DNA of 64,000 nucleotides, taken from assembly GCA_903813345.2 (NCBI GenBank), contig CAIIXF020000006.1, positions 32,961,524 through 33,025,523 of the forward strand, in the 5' to 3' direction. The position numbers and the translations under genes are program-made. The DNA is from Owenia fusiformis. Taxonomy: Eukaryota > Annelida > Polychaeta > Sabellida > Oweniidae. The notes under the pieces were generated by a model. That model saw nothing but the letters and a program-made list of their open reading frames with translations, searched no databases and had not been told where the DNA came from. Each line of letters starts with the position of its first letter. The stretch's first letter is position 1. Below are positions 1-12,700 of this stretch, in pieces.

Positions 1-455
1 TTTGCAATCTTCTCTTAATTGCCTTTCATTTGAGTATAATAAAGCTATACTTCAGAAAGATCTAAAAATTAGCGAAAATTTCTGTTTTCCTGACCCCCCA
101 TACACGGCCCCTGGGGGTCAGGATGAAAAACAAGGAATATATGTGAAATAGATAGATGTTGCAAATATACTACCAAAATTTCAAACAATAATATTAATTA
201 CTTTGGTTTAGAATGAAAAATTTATGATTTTTGCAAAAAAGTCCCATCATTTTTAAAGCGGCGGCCATCTTGAAAAAATTTTTTTTTGCGTAAAACTATT
301 CATCAATATACATCTTTCCACCAAATATTAAGAAAATCCGTCAACTAATATTTGAGTTATCTTCCGGACGGACAGATGGACGGACGGACGGACGGACTGA
401 CGGACGGACGGACGGAGGGCTTCACTATATCCCTACCGAACTTCGTTCGTTGGGA
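1..455. repeat. Dispersed repeat with (GGAC)n tract
   Basis: The segment ends in a run of GGAC tetramers (about 360-418) followed by TATATCCCT and GTTCGTTGGGATA. The plus-strand element at 48004-48626 has the same parts in the opposite order (TCCCATCGAACGAAG, then CCGTCCGT tracts, then the sentence-like run about 'idle' AT-rich sequence). I therefore read this as one end of a dispersed repeat family whose other end lies left of the window. It is not coding; an open minus-strand frame here is only the tetramer read through. Confidence 0.6.
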
Positions 456-649
456 TAATAAAGTATGCACATTATCTAAGCGACCAAGCTCATTCAAAAT
501 TGTCTTCACATTTTTCCAGCAAAAGTGAATAGGAAAGGAGATGTATAGCTCAGATAAGAAACAGGGAAAATTAGCACCATACAATGGGCTCACATGGTGA
601 TTCTCAAGAAAACATCATACTAAATGGGGCTTCTCCACAATTCACTCAC

Positions 650-754
650 CATGGTAACTGGAGGATCTTGAGTAGCTACATCTTTCACATGGTTCAACCT
701 ATCTTCAGTTACTGTATATATTTGCAACAGTTTCTTCCTGAGGGCAACACAGAT
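650..754 (-). CDS. TGFBRAP1: TGFBRAP1 coding exon 6
   Basis: 105 nt, 35 codons, from ICVALRKKLLQIYTVTEDR to PPVTM. Acceptor ATTTTAG, donor GTGAGT, phase 0. It corresponds to the VCIISVKRRTIQ and EDRV segment of the CNH domain. The next exon is not within bases 1-649. An open plus-strand frame over this exon is its shadow. Confidence 0.9.
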
Positions 755-3700
755 CTAAAATTATACAATATGTCAACGAGAAAACAGCAACTCCACGGAG
801 ATTAACAGACTAAAACCTTATTTTCCAAAAATCAACTATCATTTTGTTTTTGTACAGAAATATTGTAGTCACCCTTTAACTAACTAAATTTTGTTCGGGA
901 ATTTTTGCCATTGCAATATTGATATTTCATAGATTCTTACTTCTACACTAAATGGATTGTTGCTGATAGGGTTCTGGTTAAGACAAAATGCTGTCACTCC
1001 CTTCACTTTGGCACCTGTTACTATGGGCTGAAAATATAGGAAATTTAGAAATTTTACAAGTAAATTTTCTATTAATTACAATACAAACCTATTCCATGAC
1101 ATATGCTAATACCCCTAATTTGGAAAAATGGGCAAGTCCAAAAACAACAAGATAACCTGAATCCCTCTAGGTCAACTGACCTAACACCCCTTTATATGCT
1201 ATATCTTCATAATTGTAAGCAGTAAAACTTAAAAATACTATCACTGGTGATCCGCTCGATTACGCTGGTTACCAAAACGAATCGTTTTGGTAACAAAATG
1301 GCTGCCGTTCCGGCTGAAGAAAACGGTAAGAATTTTCGTTTTCCTTGATATCTCGAGACACAGCATGAATCATCCATATCTTTTCGGCCAAAATATGGGT
1401 AAGCAATATATCTTTCTGGACAACCAAGTGATTTTGCTCGAAATAGTCTGTAGGATGGCAGGAACGCCAAAATAATTCCTCGCTTTGGTTACATTAACGA
1501 ATTGATTGAAAATTGATGATAATACGACAACGGACAGATACAGCTACATAAACGATAACTTATATTTCTATTTAACGAGTTGTTGACTGACTGTGCCCTT
1601 GATTGGAATCTTTGAAAAGATCAATAACTACCATGACATTGTTTGCTCCCCGTGTGTTTGAATTTAATACGTTGGCCCAAAATCACTTGGCATACATTAG
1701 GTTACTGTAGAAACTGTCCCGGCATTTTGTCTGATTTTAAATGATTGTTTTGTGGGGGCCGACGGTCACCTACCCATCCCACCCAAATAGACTGCGCGTC
1801 TGACTCATTTTCGAAATGTTACATAAATCAAATGTTAATATTAGGCACACTAAGAAAATCATTTTTTTCTGTTCAATTTCTCCATAGTTTCTTGTAGTTG
1901 TTTAAAATTGTGTTATTTATCAATTCGTTTGGCTAAATCAATCGAAGCTAGGTTCATCAGAAAGTAATTTTGTTCTGCTGATACTCTGTGCACTTGCAAA
2001 TATCCAGATGGGGACCTGTGATTCATGGGTTGCTTCAATTAACAGCGGCATTACATGCGATACAATTTATACATTCCTTGCCCTGTGTAATGTTCCATTC
2101 AGCACTTTATTCAAGAACGTACACAACTACTTCTTCTTTTTTATTCTTAGATGATGTCCAGGAGAAAGTACAAGACATAAACACTGAGAAACTGCAGGGA
2201 GAGCAAGTTACTGACACCCCAGTCACATTTCCCATGGCCGCCGTGCGGTCTATCATTTCTGCGGCCAGTAGCTTTTCTACGCTCGCCGTAGAATTTCTGC
2301 GCTCTCATACTTTTGCAACTTCACATTTCCCACGGCAGCCGCACGGTGAATTTTAAATTTCTGTTGATGAATGATACTTTTTTCATTTTATTTACATCAG
2401 GACAATTTATAAATGTTATTCATAGTGCTAGGATGTAATATCAAATGAAAAGTGATCGTGAAACATTGACAAATAATGATTCAATCTTGTTGAGCCAGTT
2501 GATTTCTACGGGGACCTCAGAAATGAACAAATATTATAACTCCGAGTTATAATTTACGGCAACCCTGCGGCCTGTAAAAAACTGTATACGCCGTTAGGAG
2601 GCCGCAAGGCGAGCGTAGTTTTCCTACGCTCGCCGCAGAAATACACTGATTTAATTGATCTGCGGTCGACGCACGCCCTCCGTACGACAAATGTGACTGG
2701 GGTGTAAGTCATTTAGAAAATCGGAAACTCCACCGAGCAAAGCCGAACGAACACTATATCCCAAAAAATCGTGTAATTAGTAAGGAGCACGTACGTTACC
2801 GCAAACAATTTCACACGGTCATATCTCGGATTGTGACTACTTTCCGACCACGAAGACTGGTAAATCTTTTAAATCCATTCATTATCTCAAAGAAAAGTGT
2901 ATAGACAGGCCAGACAGACAGACTGGACAGGCCAATCAAAATTTGGTTTCCAAATTCGGATTCCTGAGAAATTTCTACCTTTATTTCATAACTCACACGT
3001 TATATTTGGAGAACTTTTTGTTTTGACCTACTTTCCTGATAAAATATCTCAAAATCAGTTCAAAATACTCTCTGACGGCAAAAGGCTAACGCTTTAAACA
3101 TACTCTTTGCTATCTGTATACCAAATTTCGAAGAATATTATTAAAGTGCACTGCAGTGCCAGAATCCTAAAAATAAGGAAAAACTATGAATTTGACCTAA
3201 ATTTTGACCTAGGCCTTTTAGTGTTCAGATTTTGAAGAAAAGTATATTTTGAGGTCCGATTCTATTGAAGGCTTTCATTAAGTTGGCTGTGGAGTAGCTG
3301 AGCAAGAAGCTGGTATTTTTTCAATTCAAATTGGCACCATTGACTTAACATGAGGATATCATCATATTGATTTTTTGCGATTTCAAAATGCCATAACTCC
3401 CGAACCGGATTGCTATTTGGTTTGCAGATTCTGATTTCTGAGAAAATTCTACCCTTTATTTCATAATTCATATGTTAAATGTGGAGAATTTTTTGGTTTG
3501 ACCTATTTTCCGGACACGATATCTCAAAAGTAGGTCAAAATATATACACATATAGCCTACATTTCTTTGTTTGATTATCAATAGCTAAGCATAACCGTTT
3601 CGGTAACAAGTGTGTTCAAATGCGTGACCGTTGTTGTATTATCATCAATTCGTTTCTGTAACCAAAGCGAGGGATTAAATGGGCATTCCTGTCATCCTAC

Positions 3701-6700
3701 AAACTATTTCGATTAAAATCACTTGGTTGTCCAGAAAGATAGATTGCTTATCCATATTTTGGCCGAAAAGATCTGGATGATTCGTGCTGTATCTCGAGAT
3801 ATCAAGGAAAACGAAAATTCTTACCGATTTCTTCAGCCGGAACAACAGCCATCTTGTTACCAAAACGATTCGTTTTGGTAACCAGCGTAATCGAGCGGAT
3901 CACCAGTGACTATGGTACTATAGTTTATTTATTTATTTATTTATTAAAATAGTTTATTATAGTGTCACTGGTTTACATTTGGTACAAATAAATACATATT
4001 CTAAAAACCACCAGCCGATGTCGGCTTATGAGACACTGGACTTTAAAGGTCAATAATAACAGTGTATAGATATGACATTCAACAATAAAACTACAATTCA
4101 TCTACGTTAATGCATAGATTGATAAATATTAATAATTCCATCTATAAGTGATGATAAATGATTTACATCTTGTGAGATAATGACTAGATTCTTGACTACA
4201 AAATGGTGTGGAGGTTAGGCCCTCACTGCAATAAATACAATACATAGGAATAATATGGCAAATTATTATACTGCAGTCAACCGTTCCAGGTCAAATTGCC
4301 TTTTCATGAACATTTTGTACAACAGAGCAGCCCACTGTCTCTGAATTGATCTTGAATGCATTAGGCTTATAAATAAAAGTAACTCATTGTCAGTGTTTGT
4401 TCTTATATGTGGTGTTAAAATATCAGTTACAGTTCTATAAAAATGTGTTCTCAAGTTGGAATAATGTTTACATTGGACAGCAAAATGAATTTCATCTTCA
4501 ACAAAGTTACCATCACATAATTTACATGTACGATCATTTAGTGCTGTATTTGACCAACGACCTGTCTCAATGTGAAGTGGGAGGCTAGGCTACCTGTTCT
4601 CAGTCTAGCAAGAATGGTTCTGTGATGCCTTGGAATGTATTCAGACACATATGGTTCATTAACTACTCCATATTTAAACAATCTGTATGTTCGAAGCTTA
4701 TTGCCATTCTGTAAATTATTTGTATCATCCCAAATGTTTTTTAAGAAGGGGTCTTTTGCATTGAAACTGTCCTGTAAACGTTTTACAGTTGATTTTATAT
4801 GCAAGAAAATATTATGATCAATAAAAATGCCATTCTTAGTCAGCATAGCTTTAGTGTGATAGTCCCAACTTCTTTTGTTTTTTAATGACCATCTATGTAC
4901 CTTATGATTCAATCTATTATTGTCCATGTTATGTAACCTCAGGTATTGTCGAGCGCATTCCACTCTTTGTTTATCAATTAGGGGACTCCATCCAAGGTCC
5001 CCACGGACTGCTTCATTACTGGTTTTAGGGCTAACTCCCAGGAATGTTTTACCAGCACGATTTTGGAGATTACTAATACTATGGTCATGGAATAGGTTTG
5101 TATTGTATTAATAGAAAATTTACTTGTAAAACCCAATTACATACAATCCAACCTATTCCATGACATATGCTGAATTAAAAGTAAAGGAGGTGCAGTGGCG
5201 TAGCCAGGATTTGACAGGAGGGGGTTCGAATATTTTAAGCAACATTTTTTTGGAGCCACCTAACGGTGAATTTGGGAAAAATTTCCAAATTAGCTAATCT
5301 CTGCCAAGTTTGCTTAAATTTTGCCAAATTTGCTTAACTTTGGTCCATTTTATTGATACTGGCCAGTTTGCTGGATTTAGAAGTTTACCTTTGCCAAGCA
5401 ATTGCAAAAGCAAAAGCAAAGGTAAAATATCCCAGTTTTTGACCAATTTCGTTCATTTGGAACATTTATATATAGACGAGTAGGAAAATCCTCCAAAGCC
5501 TTCAAATAAGGGAGTTTAATATTTTACTGACCCCCAGCGAAATTTTGGTACCATCGGAAAGCTCTGATATCATGCATTGCCAATTTGAGGTTTAACAGAA
5601 TTTTGACTCGGGCCGTTACCATGGAAACGGACGCTATAAATAACTCCTGCTTTTAACGAGTGTTAATACGATAAAATATGTATTCCCAGATATCTTTTTT
5701 ATTTTCTATCAGATATTTATAATATGGGTATCAAATGAAAGTTCATGATGGCATCTTTACAATGAGGTATGAATTATGCAAATTAGCTCATTAACATTAC
5801 CATTGTGACGTCATAACTGACAAAATTTAAAAGATTTGAACATAAAACTTAGCTGTGTACCTGTATAAAGGTCCCGTTATTAAAAATTACGATGTATTTT
5901 TTCCGTTTTTCATATTCATTTGAAAGAGTACGATACCAGCTTCAAAATAATGTATAAAATATGCCATTTCGGTCTAATAAATTTCTTTATTGAGCTCCAA
6001 AAGGGTAACATGCACAATCAAAAAATTGTTTTGAAACTGATCCCCTTTGAAAGAAATGTCGAAAAGAAGGCTCAAGGTATGTTTTATCTTGGATTATCGC
6101 TTTCATTTTCGTCAGATAATTTAATGTTTGGTATCAAATGAAAGGTAATGCTTTTTCCTTTTTGATGAAGTATAATTTATGCAAAATAGCTCATTACCGT
6201 TTCAATTGTGACGTCATTACTGACATAATTGACACAAAAATGTCAGAGAAGTCAAATCTATCTCATTTATGTTAAAAGGTTTAGACTTGTTACTTTCTAT
6301 CGGATCTTAATGATTAAAGTACCATCTGTATGGTTGTCATGCATTTCTTTTTAAAATATATATCAAAAACATCTTGTACATAACTTTAATACATTGTGAA
6401 CTGTGATTGACAGTCATTATTCGTGTATTTAGCTCTTTTATAATTAAATTCAAATTTACCTAACATGGAGTTAAAAGTGTGTTTTCCCAATTTTGCAAGA
6501 AAAAATATCACACCATTTTTTCAATAGCCATAAGACACATTTTAGTACAAAAAACAAATTGATGAAGGGGGTGGGGGTCAGTAGTTATTTACGCATGAAG
6601 TATGAATTTAAGATGGGGAATATCACAAGGATGATATTCATATCACCCAAGAGGTATTACTCATATAACCCCGACAGGTGAATAATTATATCATCCTGAT

Positions 6701-9700
6701 AGATGAATAATGACACTTTACTATGGTCAAAAGCAATATCTTCCAAAAAACAAACAATGAAAAATAATATTGGAACAGAACTAAAAATAACACTGGAAGT
6801 CATTTTGGGAGTCACTGTTGCTGTTCCATTACCTTTGAGAATACTCTTCTCAATAATAAATTTGCACTAATGGGATGATATGGATATCAACCCCATATCA
6901 TCCTGCTTATCATCCCAATATCAGTCGTGGTCCCAAATATGTGATTTATCATTTGCTGTTACATACCTGATACTGCTTTGACTATATGGTATGATACAAA
7001 AGAATACCATAAAAATGGTACTTTGTAATTAATCCCTTGGTATTTTGGAATGATATATCATATTTTTATCCACTCATTGTAATTGATTTATGATAATCAT
7101 TCGTATATTGATATCATATTCATTCATATTCATCCGATGGTTTATTTAAACGAGAGTGACATTCCATCAAATATGGCCTTTAACTCTAAAGTTCCAAGTC
7201 TTATTTTTGAAGTAAGCATTAGTTTTGTCTGATTTTTCATGTAACTGCTCTTCTGGATATAGGAATAATTTCTTGCAAAAATCATATATGTTTGGGGTGG
7301 GGATGGGGGCCTATACCAATTTCCTAAAATTGATTATCAAAGTCAAGAAATAAGAAGTTGATTCAGAAAATGCTTTCATGAATGACCCGATTACTACATT
7401 TTTTAAATATTGCACAAATATATGCTGATACAGAGAGTTTATTACTTTGATTATAATTACTGCATTACTTGATTGCATTTTAACATCATCATATTCGATG
7501 TAATGATCAAAATACATAAATCTACCGTTAATTAAAGGGGCAAAAAGGTCTGTAGAGAAAAAATTCAACATTTTTACTTTTTCTGAGCTATCAGGGCAAC
7601 ATTTGGCTTAAAATCTTCATTGTCAGCATTAAGAAGTGTAAACTCAGTTCAAAGCTTCTATAATGGGAGTCCCACTTATAGATTTTTAAGATCCATCACG
7701 TTTCAAGAGGAATATCAGCTGAAATAATGTTCATCCAGGGGTTTCTTGGGAGAAATTAAAAATATATATTAGTCTTGATGAAATATCCAAACTTGAACAT
7801 ATTTTGACACTGGTTCATGATCGTTGAATTGCACTAATTGTTGCACCTTTAAAAGAAACAAAGATTTGTCTATATTTTGTTATACCCTTAAAGATGCATT
7901 ATGCCACAGGTTTCTCCCCCAGACGATCAACGATGTCCTTGTGTTATTGCTCATATAATATCTCACATACGAGATACCATGGATATATCTTGAGAATAAC
8001 TTTTGGGTATATTATTGTCGAATTATCGCCCACAAGCGTCTTGAACCAGGGAGCCAATCAGGTTTATGATAAACAAATTCAACTGTAGTTTTTTACCAGT
8101 TGACGTTTAACAACTGAGAAATCAAACATTGCGTTACGTCGTGAATACCGACAATGTTAGTGTGTTTTTCTTATTGTTTCATATTAATGAACTTAAAGGG
8201 GCAAAGTGCGTAAATGAAGTCTCACTTTTGTTCTTCATAGTATTTCCAATGGATTAATAAGTACCTGATCTTTTATTTGACACCAAAAACAGCTCAAACA
8301 GACCACATCAGAGTTGACACTAGATCATGAAAAAATATTTTTGATCCATCAATTTATAGATGCCAAGTTTTTAGCAATACCATAGAAAGATGGCATTGTT
8401 GTTTGCATTAATTGTCCATTCATTTTTGAAAGGATTTTCAACCATACACCATCTTTTAGTCCAAGAGTTATTTAAAAACATACACTTTGTGAAAAGTGGT
8501 AATTCACTTCTTTTGGTCTCTGAACTTCAAATGCTGTTTTCTATGCAAGTAATTTTTTTTTCACTTCAGTATTGACCCAAATTAAAGCTTTTATCATATT
8601 TGATTGACTGTGTGAGTGACATGTCTCAAATAATAGTTTGTCCCTTTTCCTTAAAAAATAAGCGCATTGCCTGTTTAATGCAATGTTACGTGCGTTTTCT
8701 CATCGTAATCCAAACTGACTAACAAGAATGAAATTGGTCTTCTAACAACTGAGACATTGTCAACATTATCTTCTTACTATATAGCACAGTGGTCTGTCTA
8801 GCTGTCCAGACATCTCCACCAAGACAGTTAGATCTTGGGCCATCATACTTTGTCATCATACTAATTGGGTCGGTGGTCATGCAAGGTCAGGATCGTCTAA
8901 GGGTCAAAGGTCAATATCTAGGAATTTGCCTTTTTAAGACCCCTGGTCTATGCTGTGACCCTTGAAGTAATTAAGTAACCTGAGGTCAAGGTCAACTTTA
9001 TTGGTCAAGGTCATCCCAAGGTCAAAGGTCAATATCTTGGTATTTGGCGTTTTAATGCATCCGGGGACTATAATGCTCTTGTTGATCCATTATTAGGTAG
9101 CCTGAGGTCAATGTCATTCCTTGGGACGTGCTGTCACCCTTGGTGACCACAGGTAAGGTCACCTGAGGTCAATGTCATTCATAGGCCAAAGGTTAATATC
9201 TAGGTATTCATTGATTAGGTGACCTGAGGTCAACGTCAGTGTTTATGAATCAAGGTCATCTCAAGGTCAAAAGTGAATATCTAAGTATCTGGCGTTTGTT
9301 TTAATTACCTTTAAAGTGCTATGACCATTGGCGACCCAATATTAGGTGTCCTGTGGTCAAGGTCATTCCGTCAATATCTAGGTATTTGTACTTTAAAGAC
9401 CCTGGGGGCTGTTGTGACCCTTGGCGACCCATGATTAGGTGACCTGAGGTCAAGGTAAATGTAAATGGGTCAATGTTTTCTCAAGGTCAAAGGTCAATAT
9501 CTAAGTATTTGATATTATAAGGACCTTGGCAGCTGTGGCTCTTGGTTATCATTGATTGGGTGACCTGACTTTATTCCATTTTTCCTTGAGAAAATATGAT
9601 AAGGGCCTTGGAAAATATCATATTGACACTCAGGCTATCGCCCTCGGACAATATTATATTTTCCTTGGTCAATATCATATTTTCCCACGGAATAGAATTC

Positions 9701-12700
9701 ATATTCCATCCCTTCCATTGAATAACCTCTATTTATTCCATAATACTACTGTTTTCCCAGGGAAATATGAAGGAATAAAAATCGTATTGAATCGTATTAC
9801 ATGAAAAAATCGTATTGTCCCCGGGAAAAAAATCGTATTGGAGCGTATTACATGGAAAAATCGTATTGTCCCCGGGACAAAAATCGTATTGGAACGTATT
9901 AACCTATTTTTGGTTTTCCCGGTTATTTTTAACCTTGACTAATTGATAAAAGCATTATCCAAATGTAACATTTTAAGGAGGAATGTTATATGGAATAAAT
10001 AGGTTATTTCTGGTCGGGATTGAATATGGGTTTTATTCCTCGGAAAATATGATATTGACCTTGGGAAATATGATATTGACACTCGGTCGCTGCGCTCCCT
10101 CGGTCAATATCATATTACCCTTCGGTCAATATCATATTGTCCCTCGGAATAAAACCCATATTCAATCCCTCCCAGTAAATAACCTATATTTATTCCATTA
10201 TAACATGTTTTCCCTGGGAAATAAACAGGGAATAGAATTGATATTCAAAAAATCCTGTATCAGATCAGCCAAAATCCCCTATCAGATCCCGTATTGAATC
10301 CTGTCAGCCAAATATACAGGGATTGAATATGGGTTTTATTCCGAGGGACAATATGATATTGACCATGGGAGCGCAATATTATATTTTCCGAGGAATAAAA
10401 CACATATTCAATCCTGACCAGAAATAACTGATTTATTCCATGATAAACATGTTAGCTTAAAAATAACCGGGAAACCAAAAATAGGTTAATAATTAGTTCC
10501 AATACGATTTTCTCGGGGAAAATACGTTTTTTCGTGCAATACGCTCCAATACGATTTTTTCCCGGGGACAATACGATTTTTTCATGTAATACGATTCAAT
10601 ACAATTTTTATTCCTTCATATTTCCCTGGGAAAACAGTAGTTAAAATTGGAATAAAATCCCGTATTAATAGTATTTTGTTTTTTTTCGTTTCGGGATTTT
10701 ATTCCAATTTATTACTGTTTTCCCAGGGAAATATGAAGGAATAAAAATCGTATTGAATCGTATTACATGAAAAAATCGTATTGTCCCCGGGAAAAATCGT
10801 AATCCAAATCCAATTCATTGTTGAGTATGTACTCTCAAGGGAAAGGAGAAGTGATAACAGTTACCAATTGATTTATAAAAGGACTTCAGGTGTTATTCCT
10901 AGTCATCATTTTTCATGTTTTAACAGTTATATCCATGTTATGCATATATTCTCAATATTTCCAAAATTGTTTATTGTTTTTACATCCATCAGGTGATTTT
11001 TGTGGTATATGTTACTCTTGACCTCGGAAGAGATATCATCCTTGCGATATTCCCCATATCAAATCCCTCCTTGTAAATACAGGGTGTCCAAAAAAAAACA
11101 GGACCGTAAGAAAGTTGAATAACTCCGTCAATTTTGCATATTTTGCCTTGAAATTTGAGAATTATTAAGTTCATTCAATGTGAATTTTGTTCTGAAAGTT
11201 TGATGATAATCTGTTTATTCTGTCAAAAACTACAGTCCTTTACAAAACATGCTCAAAGTGGGCACTTCTCCTCTCTATGCACAAACGAACCCTGCGAACA
11301 AAGCTGTTAATGACCCTCACCTATACACATTAATGTGGATGGTAAATATTGGGGTAGTTATTGCCCTCTTAAGAGTGTTAGGGGCCTGTCAGTATACACA
11401 TTGGCTTTGAGAAATCCTCAAAGATAAAAATTTGGGGGATTTAGATCAGGCGAATGAGCTGCCCATATGGTTTGCGTTCTGCAACTGATGAGCTGACCAC
11501 CAAAGCATTGCCTAAACCATTTCAGCATATCATTTGCTGTGTTGGGGTGGTATTGGCTTGTTGAAACCACTGCTTAATTATCTCCTTAGATGTCCCTTCT
11601 GGTGCTTAGTGACCTCCAAAACTTGGTGAGACCTTAATGGTCCTTGTTCATGGTGATAGCAAGTCCCCAGTCACCTTCGATCCAAAAGGGACTAATGATT
11701 CCATGTTTCCTCATTGCCACCCAGGGAGTGCATTGTTCAGAATGCAATGGATGCTGTAACACTTCATCAGGAGGATGTAAGCCCCAGTAGCAATTGTTCT
11801 TGGAACAAACTTGTCCATTCAGAAAGAAATGTGTGAAGGAGGATCATCAACAGCTTTGTTCGCCGGATTAAATTGTGCATAAAGATGAGATTTGCACATT
11901 TGGGGCATGTTTTGTAAGGAGCTGTAGTTTTTGACTCAATTGGTAGATTATAATCAAACTTTCACAACAAAATTCACAAAGAATGAACTAAATAATTCTG
12001 AAATTTCAAGGCAAAATATGCAAAATTGATGGAGTTATTCAACTTTCTTACGGTCCTGTTTTTTTTTGGACACCCTGTAATTACTGATCCCCCTCCATTT
12101 ACTTGTCTTTTGTACTAAATAATAGATATGTCTTTTATCTATGGCTATTGAAAATGGTATAATGTTTCTTGCCAAAAGTTATTTTGGAAAAAACCTTCTG
12201 TCAGTTTTAGGGTCAATGTTTGAACTTGATTATTAAAGAGCTAAATGCACGAATAATGACTAAAAGCTATTATTAAATTACAATTTACAATGAATATACA
12301 TGCAGTTATCTGCTAGATATTTTTTAAATATGTTTACAAAAAGAAATGTGGTACTTTAAATAAACATTAAGATCCGACAGAAAATGATAATTTTATTTAA
12401 CTAAACACATGGATGTGATTACTTTGACTTTTTGTGGCAATTATGTCAGTTATGACGCCATGATTAAAACGCTTGTGGGCTATTTTGTATAAATCATACT
12501 TTATCAAATAGGTAAAAGCATTACCTTTTATTTGATACCAAACATTTAATCATCTGACGAAAAATGAAAATGATACCTCAAGATAAAACATACCTCGAAC
12601 CTTCTTTTTTGTTGATATTTCTTTCAAAAAGGATGAGTTTCAAAACAATTTTTGTTTGTGCATGTTACACCATTTGGTCTCATAAAAAATATGTTGGACC

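Noticed and set aside
584-805. Plus-strand open frame of 73 codons
   Set aside because: It overlaps TGFBRAP1 exon 6 on the other strand and has no homology of its own.
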